Assembly: GCF_002776525.5 (NCBI RefSeq) | Contig: NC_045436.1 | Span: 162,564,830-162,628,829 of the forward strand | Origin: Piliocolobus tephrosceles | Lineage: Eukaryota > Chordata > Mammalia > Primates > Cercopithecidae | Reading direction: 5' to 3' | Length of the DNA: 64,000 bases | Part shown: piece by piece, positions 47,403 to 58,642 of the stretch | Layout of the letters: every line of letters begins with the position of its first letter | Position numbering within the stretch: position 1 is the stretch's first letter | Made by a program: the position numbers and the translations under genes | The notes under the pieces: generated by a model | Database searches by the model: none | The model's input: the letters and a program-made list of their open reading frames with translations, nothing else | Told to the model about the DNA's origin: nothing

Positions 47403-48903
47403 TTACCTTGGTATGGATTCTGAAAGCTCTATTTACTCACTGGATTGCTGTCAGATTAACCTGCTGGAAACTGACTTTAAATACTGAGATTTTGTGCTTC
47501 TTTGTAATGTTTATCAACTATGACCACTGTCATGCTAGCTAGTTCATGAAAATGAGAAAGTAAAGGAGTTAGCATAGTAAGGTGTAGTATAAAGAGACAA
47601 AGGTTTAAGGCGGCAGACAATTTGACCTTGTGATGTAGGAACTTGGAAACATTTCTTAAGGGCTTTGAACCTTATGGAGAGAGAAAGAAAGAGATAAAGG
47701 GAGAAAAAGAGATTCTAGTATATACTGTGTATAACAAGCAATTAGAACCTATGAAGTACTGTGGATGAGGGTTGCATTTAATATGAAGAAAGGAAGTATT
47801 TCATACTCCAAAGGCATGGAGTATGAAACCCTGTCCAAGATGACCTAGAACTAAACAGGCAAAAATCAGGACGTTGCTTTGCTGGAGGAGCCCAGTCAAA
47901 TAGGAGAAGAAAGCCCAGGAAAAGAGGCGTTGGGTCTGAAGGTGAAGCTAGTTGCTGCATAAATCTCCCTGAGAACTTCACAGTTTTGCTTCCCTTTTTT
48001 GAGAAACAGCTCTATCTGGGTTTCCTAGCCATAGCAGCAGTAAAAACAACAAAAATGCAGGTGAAATAAATAATACCTCCAACCCACATTTCAGCTGTCT
48101 CTGGCCACAGTACTACAGAAGCCATCATTCTTAAAGAGTGTCATCTTTTATTTATTAGCAACATGAAACATCCTGGAGGTAACTGAATTATGCGATCAAT
48201 GTTAATGCTAATCAAAGTGATCAACGTTGAGTGTTCTCTTATCCACATGGCGTGGTGCTTGCTGCTCCCAAGATGTCAATTGCATGATTTGTACATAGCC
48301 CTAATTTGCTGATTACACTGATCTTCTCAGTTCCTGCTATTCTGAGTTCTTACCCCTTTGCTATCTTTGCTTTTAGTTCAGCGTTGATATTAGGGAAATG
48401 CCATTAGAAAAAACAAAGTATTCAAAATAAAATACAGCCAGATACATTTTAGAGGTTAAAATAAGTGAATCTTTTGAGTATCCAAGTTGTTAACCATTAG
48501 ATATTTAATAAATAATTTAATCAGACCAAGAGGAAAACTGATTTTAAAAGATATACATTTATTTCACATGTATGTCTCAGTCAAAATTTAACTGGACTCG
48601 ATAAGTCACATGCCAAGCACAGAAAATTACTTTCTACAATAAATGCATTTTATTTCATTCATTCTCAGATGAGTAAAAATTCATACATAAATGTGTTAGA
48701 ATATCAATGCATAATATTCTATTTTTTTTTTTAGACAGAACAGAGTTTTGGAATCAGAGGAATGATTCAAAGGATGTTAAAAGAGAAGAAAAGCTAATGC
48801 ACACAATTGGTGTAAATTCTCTCCCATTGCACCAAAACAAGAAGCATATCTACTATTCCCTCTCTTTACTGTCTCAAGTTAAATGGAACAAAAGAAAAAT
48901 CTC
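47403..48903. other. Unassigned sequence, about 1.5 kb
   Basis: No repeat recognised. A GA-rich patch lies at 47676-47712. 47780-47985 contains a 67-codon minus-strand frame without recognisable features. The final 14 bases (48890-48903) are an Alu target duplication. Confidence 0.4.
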
Positions 48904-49210
48904 GCCGGGACACAGTGGCTCACGCCGGTAATATCAATGCTTTGGCAGGCCAAGGCAGGCGGATCACGATGGTCAAGGAGTTCGACCAGCCTGGCCAACA
49001 TAGTGAAACCCCGTCTCCACTAAAAACACAAAAATTATCCAGGCATGGTGGCGCACATCTGTAGTCCCAGATTGCAGACTGTAGTCCTCCTGCCTCGGGA
49101 GGCTGAGGCAGGAGAATGGCTTGAACCCAGGAGGCAGAGGTTGCGGTGAGCCGAGATCACGCTACCGCACTCCAGCCTGGGCAACAGAGCGAGACTCTGC
49201 CTCAAAAAAG
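48904..49210 (+). mobile_element. AluS-like element with internal insertion and perfect target duplication
   Basis: Dimeric Alu. After 'cacatctgtagtcccag' it carries about 20 extra bases (about 49071-49091, including a second 'ctgtagtcc') before 'tgcctcgggaggctgaggca'. The 14-bp aaaagaaaaatctc occurs at 48890-48903 and again at 49211-49224. The tail includes the second copy's A-rich start. Confidence 0.93.
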
Positions 49211-49499
49211 AAAAGAAAAATCTCTGCCAGTAACTGTGCTGCATGACCTTGGACACTTTATTGCTTGACTCTGAGCACCAGGGCCCTCTTATGGAAAATA
49301 TCTGTTTCCCAGGTGTTTGTGAGGATAGAACAAGTTGGCAAATGGGAACTCCCCTGTGCAATGCGGTGAGAGCACACAGTCAGAGCGCTCGGTAATGATT
49401 CTTTTTTCCCTTTCTATTTATGGCTCCCAGCCCTCACTGCTTCACTCCTTGATATTTATAATGTCTTGACTTTAGCAACACAATGATGTGCTTTGGGTT

Positions 49500-49610
49500 A
49501 GGAGATAAAATGTTGAGACATATTCCAGGCTCTGCTGCTCACTAGGAATGGTCCAATTTTGGACCTGAGTTTGCTGGTGTGTTTCTTACATTTACACTGT
49601 TGATAACAGC
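49500..49610 (+). mobile_element. MIR fragment
   Basis: 'gttgagacatattccaggct', 'ctgctgctcactaggaatgg' and 'gacctgagtttgctggtgtg' correspond to the MIR core region. Confidence 0.5.
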
Positions 49611-50473
49611 TGTGAATTGGAAAAAAGCCTCTACCATGATATTCTGTGTTTAAGAAATCACCTTTGTTGTTACTGTTTATAAAGTTATTGCTTGCTTAAT
49701 ATTTTAATTTAGATTTTAAAAAGACAAGTATAGCTGAAACAAAAATTAGTCATAATTCCAGTTTATTATTAACATTTTGATATGTTTTTTCTGGCCTATC
49801 TATGTGCCTATACATGCAACATAGAGATGGATATAGATACAAAAATATCACATACATACATATGGATATTATATGCCTGTATGTGAAAATGGATATACAT
49901 TTTCAAATATGCATAAATGTGCATATAAATACATATACATATGTATGTATACACACATATATTAACATGCAAATATATAAAGTACGTATATGTAAATAGT
50001 GGATATGTATATATCACCTAATAGATTGTTTCCACTTTTCTCTGTATTAATACTGTTATAACCTAATATTATCATCTTTCATCTCAATTTGTATTGTAAT
50101 CATAAGGTGGATTTCAAAAAGTAGACTCATGCGTCCTAGGCAGTCTAATATTGAGCTCTTATGGATTCAAAAGGTGCATCTGGCAGGATTCGTTTGGGCT
50201 GCTCAGTAGTAATGACATATCAATGGTTTAATATTTTGAATTGAAACTATTTTCTAAGGATATGGACATTTTAAATGTGTTGCTTTTCAAAAGAGATTTT
50301 TACATTTCAATTTGCTTGACCAAGCGGAGCTGGGAAAACAAAATCTGCCAGGTTATCTTGGAGCTCTCTGCTTGCAAGCACATGAACCACAAGTTTATCA
50401 CGGGGGTTTAATCAACAGAATAGAATGTACAAATATTAAATTTGTAGATTACTCACAAAATTGAAAATATCCC
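49611..50473. other. AT-rich sequence with a degenerate TA/CA/TG-rich tract
   Basis: 49800-50017 is a low-complexity mix of tacata, tatgta and cacata units. Both strands are open for about 65-70 codons, an artefact of the repeat. The flanks ('tattaacattttgatatgtt' and 'agattgtttccacttttctc') suggest an old LINE-derived repeat in which a microsatellite expanded. Confidence 0.5.
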
Positions 50474-50489
50474 TAAAAAAAGCATTCTT

Positions 50490-50784
50490 GACCAGGCGCG
50501 GTGGCTCAAGCCTGTAATCCCAGCACTTTGGGAGGCCGAGACGGGCGGATCACGAGGTCCGGAAATCGAGACCATCCTGGCTAACATGATGAAACCCCAT
50601 CTCTACTAAAGAATTACAAAAAACTAGCCAGGCGTGGTGGCGGGCCCCTGTAGTCCCAGCTACTCCGGAGGCTGAGGCAGGAGAATGGCGTAAACCCGGG
50701 AGGCGGAGCTTGCAGTGAGCTGAGATCCGGCCACTGCGCTCTAGCCTGGGCGACAGAGCGAGACTCCGCCTCAAAAAAAGAAAA
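50490..50784 (+). mobile_element. AluY, AluYf/AluYR-type
   Basis: It carries the variants 'ggctcaagcc' (not ctcacgcc), 'gccgagacgggcgg', 'aaaaaactagcc', 'ggcgtaaacccggg' and 'gagctgagatccggccactg'. These mark the AluYf group in apes and the related AluYR group in Old World monkeys. The perfect target duplication aaaaaagcattctt lies at about 50475-50488 and 50785-50798. It is the least decayed Alu in the window. The 123-codon minus frame (50550-50921) is antisense Alu. Confidence 0.93.
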
Positions 50785-50798
50785 AAAAAAGCATTCTT

Positions 50799-52569
50799 TC
50801 CGGTACATTTCCACATCCCAGGTTCACACCAGGCACCCAGAGAACCAAATGGTTCCTTGTGTTCTGTAGTCTCCCACCAGTCCAGCCCTGTGGATCCTAC
50901 TCCCTGCTGTATGGGGGTCACCGGTCTTGGTTTCTGATGTTAAACACACCTTCATCTCCATTCCCAAGTTACCTTGGTTCTTTAGAATCTACTCCACTCT
51001 TATTTGCCGAGCAAAGAACCCCAATTTTTAGGTCTTCTTTGTGAACTGCCACCTTACTTTGCCTCTCCTCTTCTCTAAAGAGGTGAAGGTCCAATTCATG
51101 CAATGCAAGGCAGCACACCAAACACCTTTATCTTAGCTTCCCTTCACAAGGCTTCACTGACTCTTATCTTAAAGCAGGCTTGTTTTCCAGTTAGTGGCTA
51201 ATAGACAAAAACTATCTGGATACCCTCAGAGAAATGTAAAAGGGTACTGCTATTTTTATCTGCAATATATATATATGTATATTCCAAAGGCTACATACAA
51301 GCCTGCACCGGAGCATTTCAAATTTATCAACTATTATACAAAGGCTAGAGAGTGAATAAATGAATGAATGGACACATCTTTATTTTTCTATGATCATCTT
51401 CCTCAAGTATCCTCACCCAACAGAGGTATAGAGGTTGACCTAAACTACTAATTGTGAATATATCCCTCTTCTTTCTATATAGGTCAGTCTCTGTGCTGTA
51501 AATATTTCTTGAAGACATTCTTTTTGCTATTGTCTCCTTACCAAGATGGCAGCTGAAAGTAGGAGAAAGTTTTTAGCCTTTTTGTATGGGTATAGGTGTT
51601 CTACCTTGCTTATGTCTCTTTTTGGTGTGCTTTCCTCAGTAGGGCAGCTGGTTTCTGGGTGAGTGCTATGCAATGCCTTTTGAGATGTACTTCTGGTCCA
51701 GTCCCTGGGTTTCCTACTGATAGATGTTGCTGCTGTCTGCCTCAGAGGCTCCTGTGGTCCATTTGTTTGGCATGGCCAGAGGTCTTAGCCTCACCTCAGT
51801 TATCTAGTTCTGTGGATGCCTCCAGAGAGCAGACTGTGACAAGTAGACTATCCCCGATGTCAGTGCTGCTCTGTTGCCCTCAGTTATGGAGCCACATCAC
51901 TGCTGCCAGAGCACTTCTCCCTGTTAAGTTTTCCAACCAGTCCATCAATTGTCTTATCATCCTCTGCTCAATTACCCCCCTACACACTTGTCAGGCCCTT
52001 TCCACTCAGGAGCTCAGGGTCATGCAGCTCTGAAATGTTAACCTGGGCTTAGCTTATACCATCGTTCTTCAATTTCACTTCTCCATGTTGGAGAGGAGCC
52101 GTACAACACAGAACTTTTGTACAGACCATAAAAGAAGAACTCATCAAAGCTCTGTGCCTTTTATCTTTCTTTGTTTATGATGTCTCTTCCCCTCTGTGAG
52201 GGAGGTCAGGAGATCTCTCTTTCACTCACTCTTCCTTCTCCTCCCCACAAATCACCAGACTGGAAGAACCAGCTTTTCTTTTTCTCTTACTGTCTTGCAG
52301 TGACTTTTGCCTTGTTATATTTTCCTTTTTCTCTGGAAGACCAAAACCTGAAAACTTACTTTTAATGGTAGATAGGATGAAAACAGGGAAATAAGCTTAT
52401 AAGTAATAAATATACATGGATTCGAATTTTAGAAATACTACTTTTTAATTACCTGTTTTATTCATGTTGCTTTCCTGGCATACTAAAAGGAGAGATTAAC
52501 TTATAAGATGCTCCATGAAGTATTCTATTGAAGGTAGGGGAAGACGAATACCCAGGGTCTCATACCAAA
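50799..52569. other. Unassigned sequence with an unexplained open segment
   Basis: 51480-52370 is GC-richer than its flanks and shows no Alu, L1 or MaLR hallmark I can name. It contains the longest non-Alu frame in the window (51596-52033, plus, 145 codons). The translation is C-, S- and L-rich with no domain, signal peptide or family I recognise. A C-rich exon, a processed pseudogene or an unrecognised LTR are all possible. I do not call it a gene. Confidence 0.4.
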
Positions 52570-52785
52570 ATAATGTTACACTTATATGACATTGCTATGT
52601 GCCAGGTTCTGTTCTAATTGTGCTACATATATTAATTCACATTCTCAAAACAATCCTACAAAGTAGGCACTATTATTTTCACTACTTTAAAAGTAAGGAA
52701 GAAAACGTGTGGAGAAGCTACTTATCTGAGGCCAAACAGCTAGTTAATATAAGAACTAGATTTCAACCCAGACAATTTCCTTGTT
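52570..52785 (-). mobile_element. MIR, minus strand
   Basis: 'acattgctatgtgccaggtt', 'ctgttctaattgtgctacat', 'caatcctacaaagtaggcac', 'tattattttcactac' and 'aactagatttcaacccagac' cover nearly all of MIR in reverse complement. Confidence 0.82.
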
Positions 52786-52924
52786 TGGAAATTCCAGCAG
52801 AGACAAAGCCAAGATTACACATATATTTAAAAATAATAATAAGCAATTCACATGGAAAATAAAAGATTTGAGGTTTTCATTGAACATGAATTCTATATAA
52901 AAAAGCCAATAATAAAATGTAGCA

Positions 52925-53181
52925 GATAAAGTAATCACAATGAATCGTAACCAGCAGTAGCCAGCAGTTAAAATAATCAGAATGAACCCGAATCAGCAGA
53001 AACTGAAGCAGAGAGTGGAACTCACAAGAAGCAGCAGCTATTCCATGTTCTTCACTGGACATAGAATAGCTGTTAGTACTAGGACTTATCCTTGAGACTA
53101 CACACAATGAAAGATACCAGGAAAACGAAGTCCACTCAGATGAGGGCAACCCAGGTTCACTCAAATGAGGGCAACCCGAGT
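52925..53181. repeat. Local degenerate tandem repeats
   Basis: Two adjacent near-copies of about 38 bp ('aatcacaatgaatcgtaacc' and 'aatcagaatgaacccgaatc' phases, 52932-53005), and further on a 23-25 bp unit 'cactcagatgagggcaaccc' (53133) / 'cactcaaatgagggcaaccc' (53158). No known family recognised. A 95-codon minus frame (52877-53164) spans them. Confidence 0.6.
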
Positions 53182-54287
53182 AAGAAGGGTAATGAAAACC
53201 AATTTCAAATTACCTATTGACATATCTGAGGGTATTTAAACTGGAAAAGCGAAAAATCAGGGAAAATGATAGTGATCCCTAAACCCTTATACATCAGTAA
53301 GAAAACAAAAATAGACTTGCTTTGTACCATGGAAACTGCAGTTCTCCCACACATCTCCCAGCAGGGACACACTTCTTTTTAGTCATTTGGTAGGTGAATC
53401 CCAACTGATGTGTTACTGAAAACAATTAAAGACTACAAGTCTGTGATTGAGACTCACTTGTTATAAATTAGAGATTCCAGTTTGCTCCCATAACATCACT
53501 TTTATTAATTCATTCTTTATTGAAAGAGATTCTGGTAAAAGTATATCCACTGGAATGTCACATAAACTCAGTTATGCTCAGCAGAGTATTTCTCATATGT
53601 AAACCTCTTTAGAAGGTAGAACTACTGTCTGGGATTTACATGGAGCTGGACTTTAATATTAATACAACAATATGGGATCTAATAGTGGAAGGGTTATAAC
53701 GTAACATGAAAATTAATAATAATTAGATAGATCCTGACACACTGAGGTTGTCTTTTTTTTTCAATAAGATAATACATTTTTATTGAAAGAAAAAAGAACT
53801 TTCTCACACCTTCTCCTGCTTTTAGCTCTGGTATTCACCTTACTCCTTCTTTCTATTTGTTGCATACAGCCCAGCCTTTCCCAAAGTGTAGGAGACACGT
53901 GTGGCCTATGGTTTTCACAGGCATAGGGAATAGATTTAGTTTGTGGCATATAAAACTCAGATCAAATAAAAAATATAATCTCAATTTTCTTTCTGTCCTT
54001 CTGTCAAAGAGAAATTCTCAGTTTAGTGCTACCCATCTTTAACATTCTTGAATGCTTTCATATCTTACTGTGCTCAAACTTTTTCAGACAACCATATCTA
54101 AATAATTGTTGTGTTTTTATCGCATCTTTTATATGGTTACTTTCTATGTAACTGACATTACGCTAGGAATAGAAACCTTTCCTTTTGATATAAAGTTATT
54201 TGAACAAAAGAGTAAATTAGTGTAAAGAAAAGTAATGGCACAGTTGGTACAGGACATGACCATATTGGAGAAGGTGGTCTGATAATG
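53182..54287. other. Unassigned sequence
   Basis: Ordinary AT-rich DNA with no recognised repeat, frame or RNA gene. Confidence 0.4.
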
Positions 54288-54428
54288 ACTGTATTACGGG
54301 ATCTTTGGTGTGTTGATGTTCTGGCTGGAAACCTCTGTGGCCACAGTGCCTTTGTCCAAGTTCTTGTCTTGCATCCAAGAAGAATGAGGTAGGCAGATAA
54401 GTGAAGGATGAACAAGATGAAGATGAGC

Positions 54429-54434
54429 TTTATT
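54429..54434 (-). terminator. AATAAA polyadenylation signal of the LTR-like block
   Basis: AATAAA in the minus strand ('cgcaataaagctcat'), about 490 bp after the TATA candidate. Confidence 0.5.
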
Positions 54435-54508
54435 GCGTGTTACAACAACTAAGAGGAGACCCACAGTGGGTAGCTGTCTCTGTAGGCAGGTCATCCATCA
54501 GGTGTTCC

Positions 54509-54665
54509 ATTCTCAGCAGAGAGGAGGCCCTGAAGAGGGTAACTCCTTTCTGCAAGTGGTCATCCTGACGTCTGCAGCTCTCAGTGGACAGGAGGCCTGG
54601 AGAGAGTAGCTCTGCTCTGCCAGCAGGTCTTCTCTGCAGCTCTCAACAGAGAGGGTACTCTCTCT
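54509..54665 (-). repeat. Degenerate tandem repeat inside the LTR-like block
   Basis: Three related units of about 65-70 bp each begin with 'attctcagcagagaggaggc', 'ctctcagtggacaggaggcc' and 'ctctcaacagagagggtact'. The first two continue through '...tctgcag'. Confidence 0.6.
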
Positions 54666-54924
54666 GCCCTTAATGTCCTCTGGCTGTCCTCTGCCCTGCT
54701 CTGACTGAGCCCAGGGTTTTTACGGACCTCAGAGAGGAGGAAGTGTGTGCCAATTGCTCCATGGGTGGCCATGGGCAGCCAAGAAGAGGCATCCTAAGTC
54801 ACTATTGTTGTCTGCAGGACTGTCAGCCCATCTGCCATCCTTCAGACCCTCCTTAACCTGAAGGTGGGGCCTTACTAGAGACCCACCCCCCTGCACCTAG
54901 GAATCAATCTGCCTCCCACTGCCA

Positions 54925-54930
54925 TTTATA
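54925..54930 (-). promoter_or_regulatory. TATA-box candidate of the LTR-like block
   Basis: TATAAA on the minus strand within a GC-rich setting. A GC box and a CCAAT box lie about 225-240 bp upstream. Activity cannot be judged from sequence. Confidence 0.5.
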
Positions 54931-55153
54931 GCCCCTGGGGCTAGGCCCCAACCCCCTCTGAAAGATCGAAGCAGTCAACTGGAGCAGAGAGAGGCCAGTC
55001 AGCGGCAGCAGACACCCCTGAGCCTGCAGGGTGTGGGGAAGAAGGGGGTCCTTCCTGGGGCCCCCGAGGGTGCAGACTGCAGAGACACCTAGGTCTTGTC
55101 CCTAGGAAAGCAGCTGCAGTGGCACTAGGGAAGCTCCGGCTCCATCTCTGAAA

Positions 55154-55171
55154 GGGCGGGGCTCTCATTGG
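55154..55171 (-). promoter_or_regulatory. CCAAT box plus Sp1/GC box candidate
   Basis: The plus strand shows gggcggggc followed five bases later by attgg. On the minus strand this is a CCAAT motif followed by a CCCGCCC GC box, a common core-promoter arrangement in LTR U3 regions and in housekeeping promoters. Confidence 0.5.
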
Positions 55172-55331
55172 CTCCATGAAGTGTGCAGCCCCAGCTTCTC
55201 CTTCCTGCCGCAGCCATTATGATGGCAGCAGCCACCACCATCAACTGGACTTTAGGAAACACTGGACAGTCTTTCTAAAACCAGCTACCTTCAATATGCT
55301 AATACTGGGATGGGGAGCTGAGCTTACTGTT

Positions 55332-55759
55332 TGCTGTAGTTTGAGTGAGTCCCCCAGAATTCATGGGTTGGAAATTCAGTTCCAAATGTGGTGGTGTTGG
55401 GAGATTGGACCTTTAAGAGGTAATTCAGTCAGAGAAATTGCTGCTGCTCTGGCAGCACTTGGCTAATTCTCATGGGAGTGACTGAGACCTTGCTCTTGCT
55501 CTCATGAGACTGAATTAGCTACTGAAAAAGTAACTTATTATAATGTAAGGTCACCCCTCTGTTTTGCCCCTTTTCCAACTGCCACTTCCTTTTCTGCTAT
55601 TCTGCCTCTTTACAATGTGGTACAAAAGCCCTCACCAAAAGCTGCCACCATGCTGTTGGACTTCACAGCTCCAAAACCATGAGCAAAGTAAACTTCTTTT
55701 CTTTATACATTATCTAGTCTCAGGTATTCTGTGATAGCAACAGAAAACAGATCAAGATG
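55332..55759 (+). mobile_element. MSTA/MSTB-like MaLR solo LTR
   Basis: 'tgctgtagtttgagtgagtc', 'aaatgtggtggtgttgggag', 'ctcatgagactgaattagct', 'acaaaagccctcaccaaaag', 'ccaccatgctgttggacttc' and 'aacttcttttctttatacat', ending 'aacagatcaagatg'. About 430 bp, the normal MST LTR length. No internal part is present. Confidence 0.85.
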
Positions 55760-55760
55760 C

Positions 55761-57114
55761 TCTAATTGTTCACTTATACCTCTATTCTTAATTAGATGAT
55801 CTTTTTTCCTGCCTCATTTATACAAAGTTTCTTATGACCCTTCCAAATAATCAATAACTATTCCTATTAGAGAACATGGCCTGGTGTATTTAATTGCCTG
55901 TTAACCAGTCTATCTATTCCTCGAGAATGTGAAAAGCATACATCTTGACTTGCTATTCTTGTGAAATATATGTAGTATACACTAGATTGTCAGAAACATT
56001 GACAATAAATGAATAAAACTGCCCATAAATAGAATCATGATTTTCATATCCCATCTAAGCACTCACATGCATTTTTCTTTTGTCTTGTATGCAATATTCT
56101 GCTACTTATTTTTCACTTTGATACCGTCATGCAACAAGACATATAATATTCTGCTTTTAGATTATACACTTGTGTAATGTACTTATTATACTTCCAAAGT
56201 GTTTAGGTTTTCTGTATCAGTTTTCTGTGTTATTAGTGCTTAAGATTTCAGAGGCCAAAGTAGGAACTATGTGAAACTTTCCTTCCCATCAAGCAAAATG
56301 TTATAACAAACTGATCACATCATGAGTGCATTCAGCTATGTGCATTTACTCCTTAATAAAATGACTAATTATGGTGAGACTTAAACAACGAGTTCTACAC
56401 TTTGACATTGCTTTCTAATAAGTAAATAACTATACTATGTGTTTGTTTTAAAGCTCAGAGACTGAACCGTAAAATTGAGGAAATTCATTTAGAGGTAAAT
56501 TATTGAAATACCATTTAAAGAATAAAAGAAAAATAGTATTCTAAAATTTTTGACCTACTGTACTTACTTCCCAAGTTTCAACTGTGCTTAATACTTATTT
56601 GGTTTATGCTTGATTTATGAAATGCAGTATTTCCAATCTTAGGGAAGACAAGAGTTTTTAATACTCCTGACATTCTGCCACTTCCCATGCCATGTTCTTG
56701 AACTTGGGGCCTGAACGCTTGGTTTATTAAGACTGCTTCTAAAGCTGAACACTTTTTTATTATACATTTCCTACCCCTTTTTTGGAAAAGTGTTCTACCT
56801 CCCCAAGTAAAAATGATTCCCACTGCTCAGCCACAAAGTCATGGGAGTGTTGAAATCTCACTTCTTTCTCAGTTCTGTGCATCTAAAATTTATCTAGGAT
56901 GACAAAACCATCACAAGCTTAGCAGCTGGTCTGCCAGAGTATCCCTCCTCAGAATGGCATATTATTCCCTATCCGTTGCTCCAGATGTGGTAATTCATCT
57001 TTTAATAAATGTTTCCTGTGTTTTCAAAGCCTCTTCTTTCTCTTCTCCAACCCTCACTTGTTTTATTTCTTCTTATATGTTCTAAGATAAGAAAGAGCAT
57101 ATTTCTCTCGAGAA
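55761..57114. other. Unassigned sequence
   Basis: 55990-56230 faintly resembles an old LINE-derived AT-rich repeat. No gene evidence. The 81-codon minus frame at 56578-56823 is unrecognised. Confidence 0.35.
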
Positions 57115-57221
57115 ACAATCCAAGCATGAGGATAGTAAAGCAGTAGCTTTCAAGTACTGAGAGAAAAAAAACTGTCAACCTGGAATTTTATATCTAGTGA
57201 AAATGTTCTTAAAAAACAAAG
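57115..57221 (+). mobile_element. Outer L1M/HAL1 fragment, left part
   Basis: 'ttcaagtactgagagaaaaa', 'aactgtcaacctggaatttt' and 'atatctagtgaaaatgttct' match the region after ORF1 in old L1M/HAL1 elements. The match stops at about 57221 and its continuation reappears at 63821. Confidence 0.65.
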
Positions 57222-58350
57222 CAAGATTTCTGGTTTTAACTCCAACCAGAGAGCTCGGAAGTCATCACTTTTGTTCTTACAGTAAGAAAAAAGCCGAACA
57301 AACTAAAAATCAACAACTTTTCTTAGAGCCATCAGAGGATTAAGGTGACAGAGTAAAGTGCCATAACAAAAACTGGAGAGACAGGAGAATATAGAAAATC
57401 ACAGCCCCAAACCACCTAACCTATAACAGAAGCTACTGGAGTCAGAAAGTGGTGGGAACACTTAAAAGGCAATTGTGAGTAACTGCTGAAGGCTGTGGCC
57501 TACACTGAAGATGAGAAGCTACTAGAAGCTGCAGCCTAAGATCCCTGCCCTCGACGCACATTTTAATGGACTTTGCCTCCAGAAAATTAATAAGGTTCTC
57601 AAGATCCAAAAGACATTCCCTCCAGTTTCAATTAGGGTGAGAAAAATGTAGCCATTTCAAATCCACCCAGAACATTCATCATAACAAAGTCTTGCTCTTC
57701 AAGAAAACCGAGTTTTACCAGGGCCTTGCCTACCTGGAGGAAAGGCAATTAGTCAACTCCATCCTTCTCTAGCTTTCCTGACTCACACTAAGCGGGGCGG
57801 TGGGGGAAGGCTAAGAAACTCTTCTGAATGTCACAACTCAGAAATTCAGTCCAACAACAAGTTAAAGTTTTAATTATAAGATTATAGAATGCTTTTCTTC
57901 CCTCAGTCCTTACCACCACATCAACATAACTTCAGTGTAATAACAGTAGATTATTACGATGGAAAGCACTGCAAGACATGGACTCAATTTAGGTGTTCTT
58001 AGGGAAATCCAAAGACAACAGGAAAAATAAACAAAGATAAATAGGGACACTGAAGAAAACTGAAGCTTTTTACACGTAAATATACTATAAATATTAAACA
58101 TAGCCTAGTTCCTAGCAATATCAACGTAAAACCTCACACTACAAGTCTTTTTATCTCAGTTCTTATCATGCAATACATCATGTCCAGAGTTCAACTACAA
58201 GACTAGCTAAAAGCAAGGAAAAACCCCAATCTCTGAGGAGACAAAATGAGTATCAGGACAAGGATAAGAGTCACAGACTTTCAAAATATCACATAGAAAA
58301 TGTAAAACAACCATGATAAATATCTTAAATTCATTAATTTAAAAAGTACA

Positions 58351-58642
58351 GCCAGGCACGGTGGCTCACGCCTGTAATCCCAACACTTTGGGAGGCCGAG
58401 ATGGGTGGATCACGAGGTTAGGAGATCGAGACCATCCTGGCTAACACAGTGAAACCCTGTCTCTACTAAAAATACAAAAAATTACCTGGTCGTGGTGGCA
58501 GGTGCCTGTAGTCCCAGCTACTCAGGAGGCTGAGGCAGGAGAATGGCGTGAACCTGGGAGGGGGAGCTTGCAGTGAGCCGAGATCATGCCACTGCACTCC
58601 AGCCTGTGCCACAGAGCGAGACTCCGACTCGGAAAAAAAAAA
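58351..58642 (+). mobile_element. AluY inside the L1M
   Basis: 'gccaggcacggtggctcacg', 'tcacgaggttaggagatcga', 'gggggagcttgcagtgagcc', and an A tail. The target duplication aaaaagtaca lies at 58341-58350 and 58643-58652, within the L1M ORF1 region. Confidence 0.93.

Larger units (their letters stand above)
54288..55260 (-). mobile_element. Class I ERV-like solo LTR, minus strand (family unassigned)
   Basis: Reading the minus strand there is a CCAAT motif (55167-55171) and a GC box (55154-55162), then a TATAAA in a 'ggggctataaatggc' context (54925-54930). Next comes a pyrimidine-rich transcribed region with repeated 'gagagctg' units, an AATAAA (54429-54434) and a 3' end with 'cctcattcttcttggatgca' and 'gacaagaacttggac', typical of gammaretrovirus-like LTRs. 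Much more GC- and CpG-rich than its flanks. No gag, pol or env remnant is attached. Boundaries are uncertain and I cannot name the LTR family. Confidence 0.55.

Noticed and set aside
49802..50017. Overlapping open frames on both strands
   Set aside because: Artefact of a degenerate TA/CA/TG-rich tract with few stops.
50550..50921. 123-codon minus-strand frame
   Set aside because: Mostly antisense AluYf. The translated Alu pattern is typical and has no independent domain.
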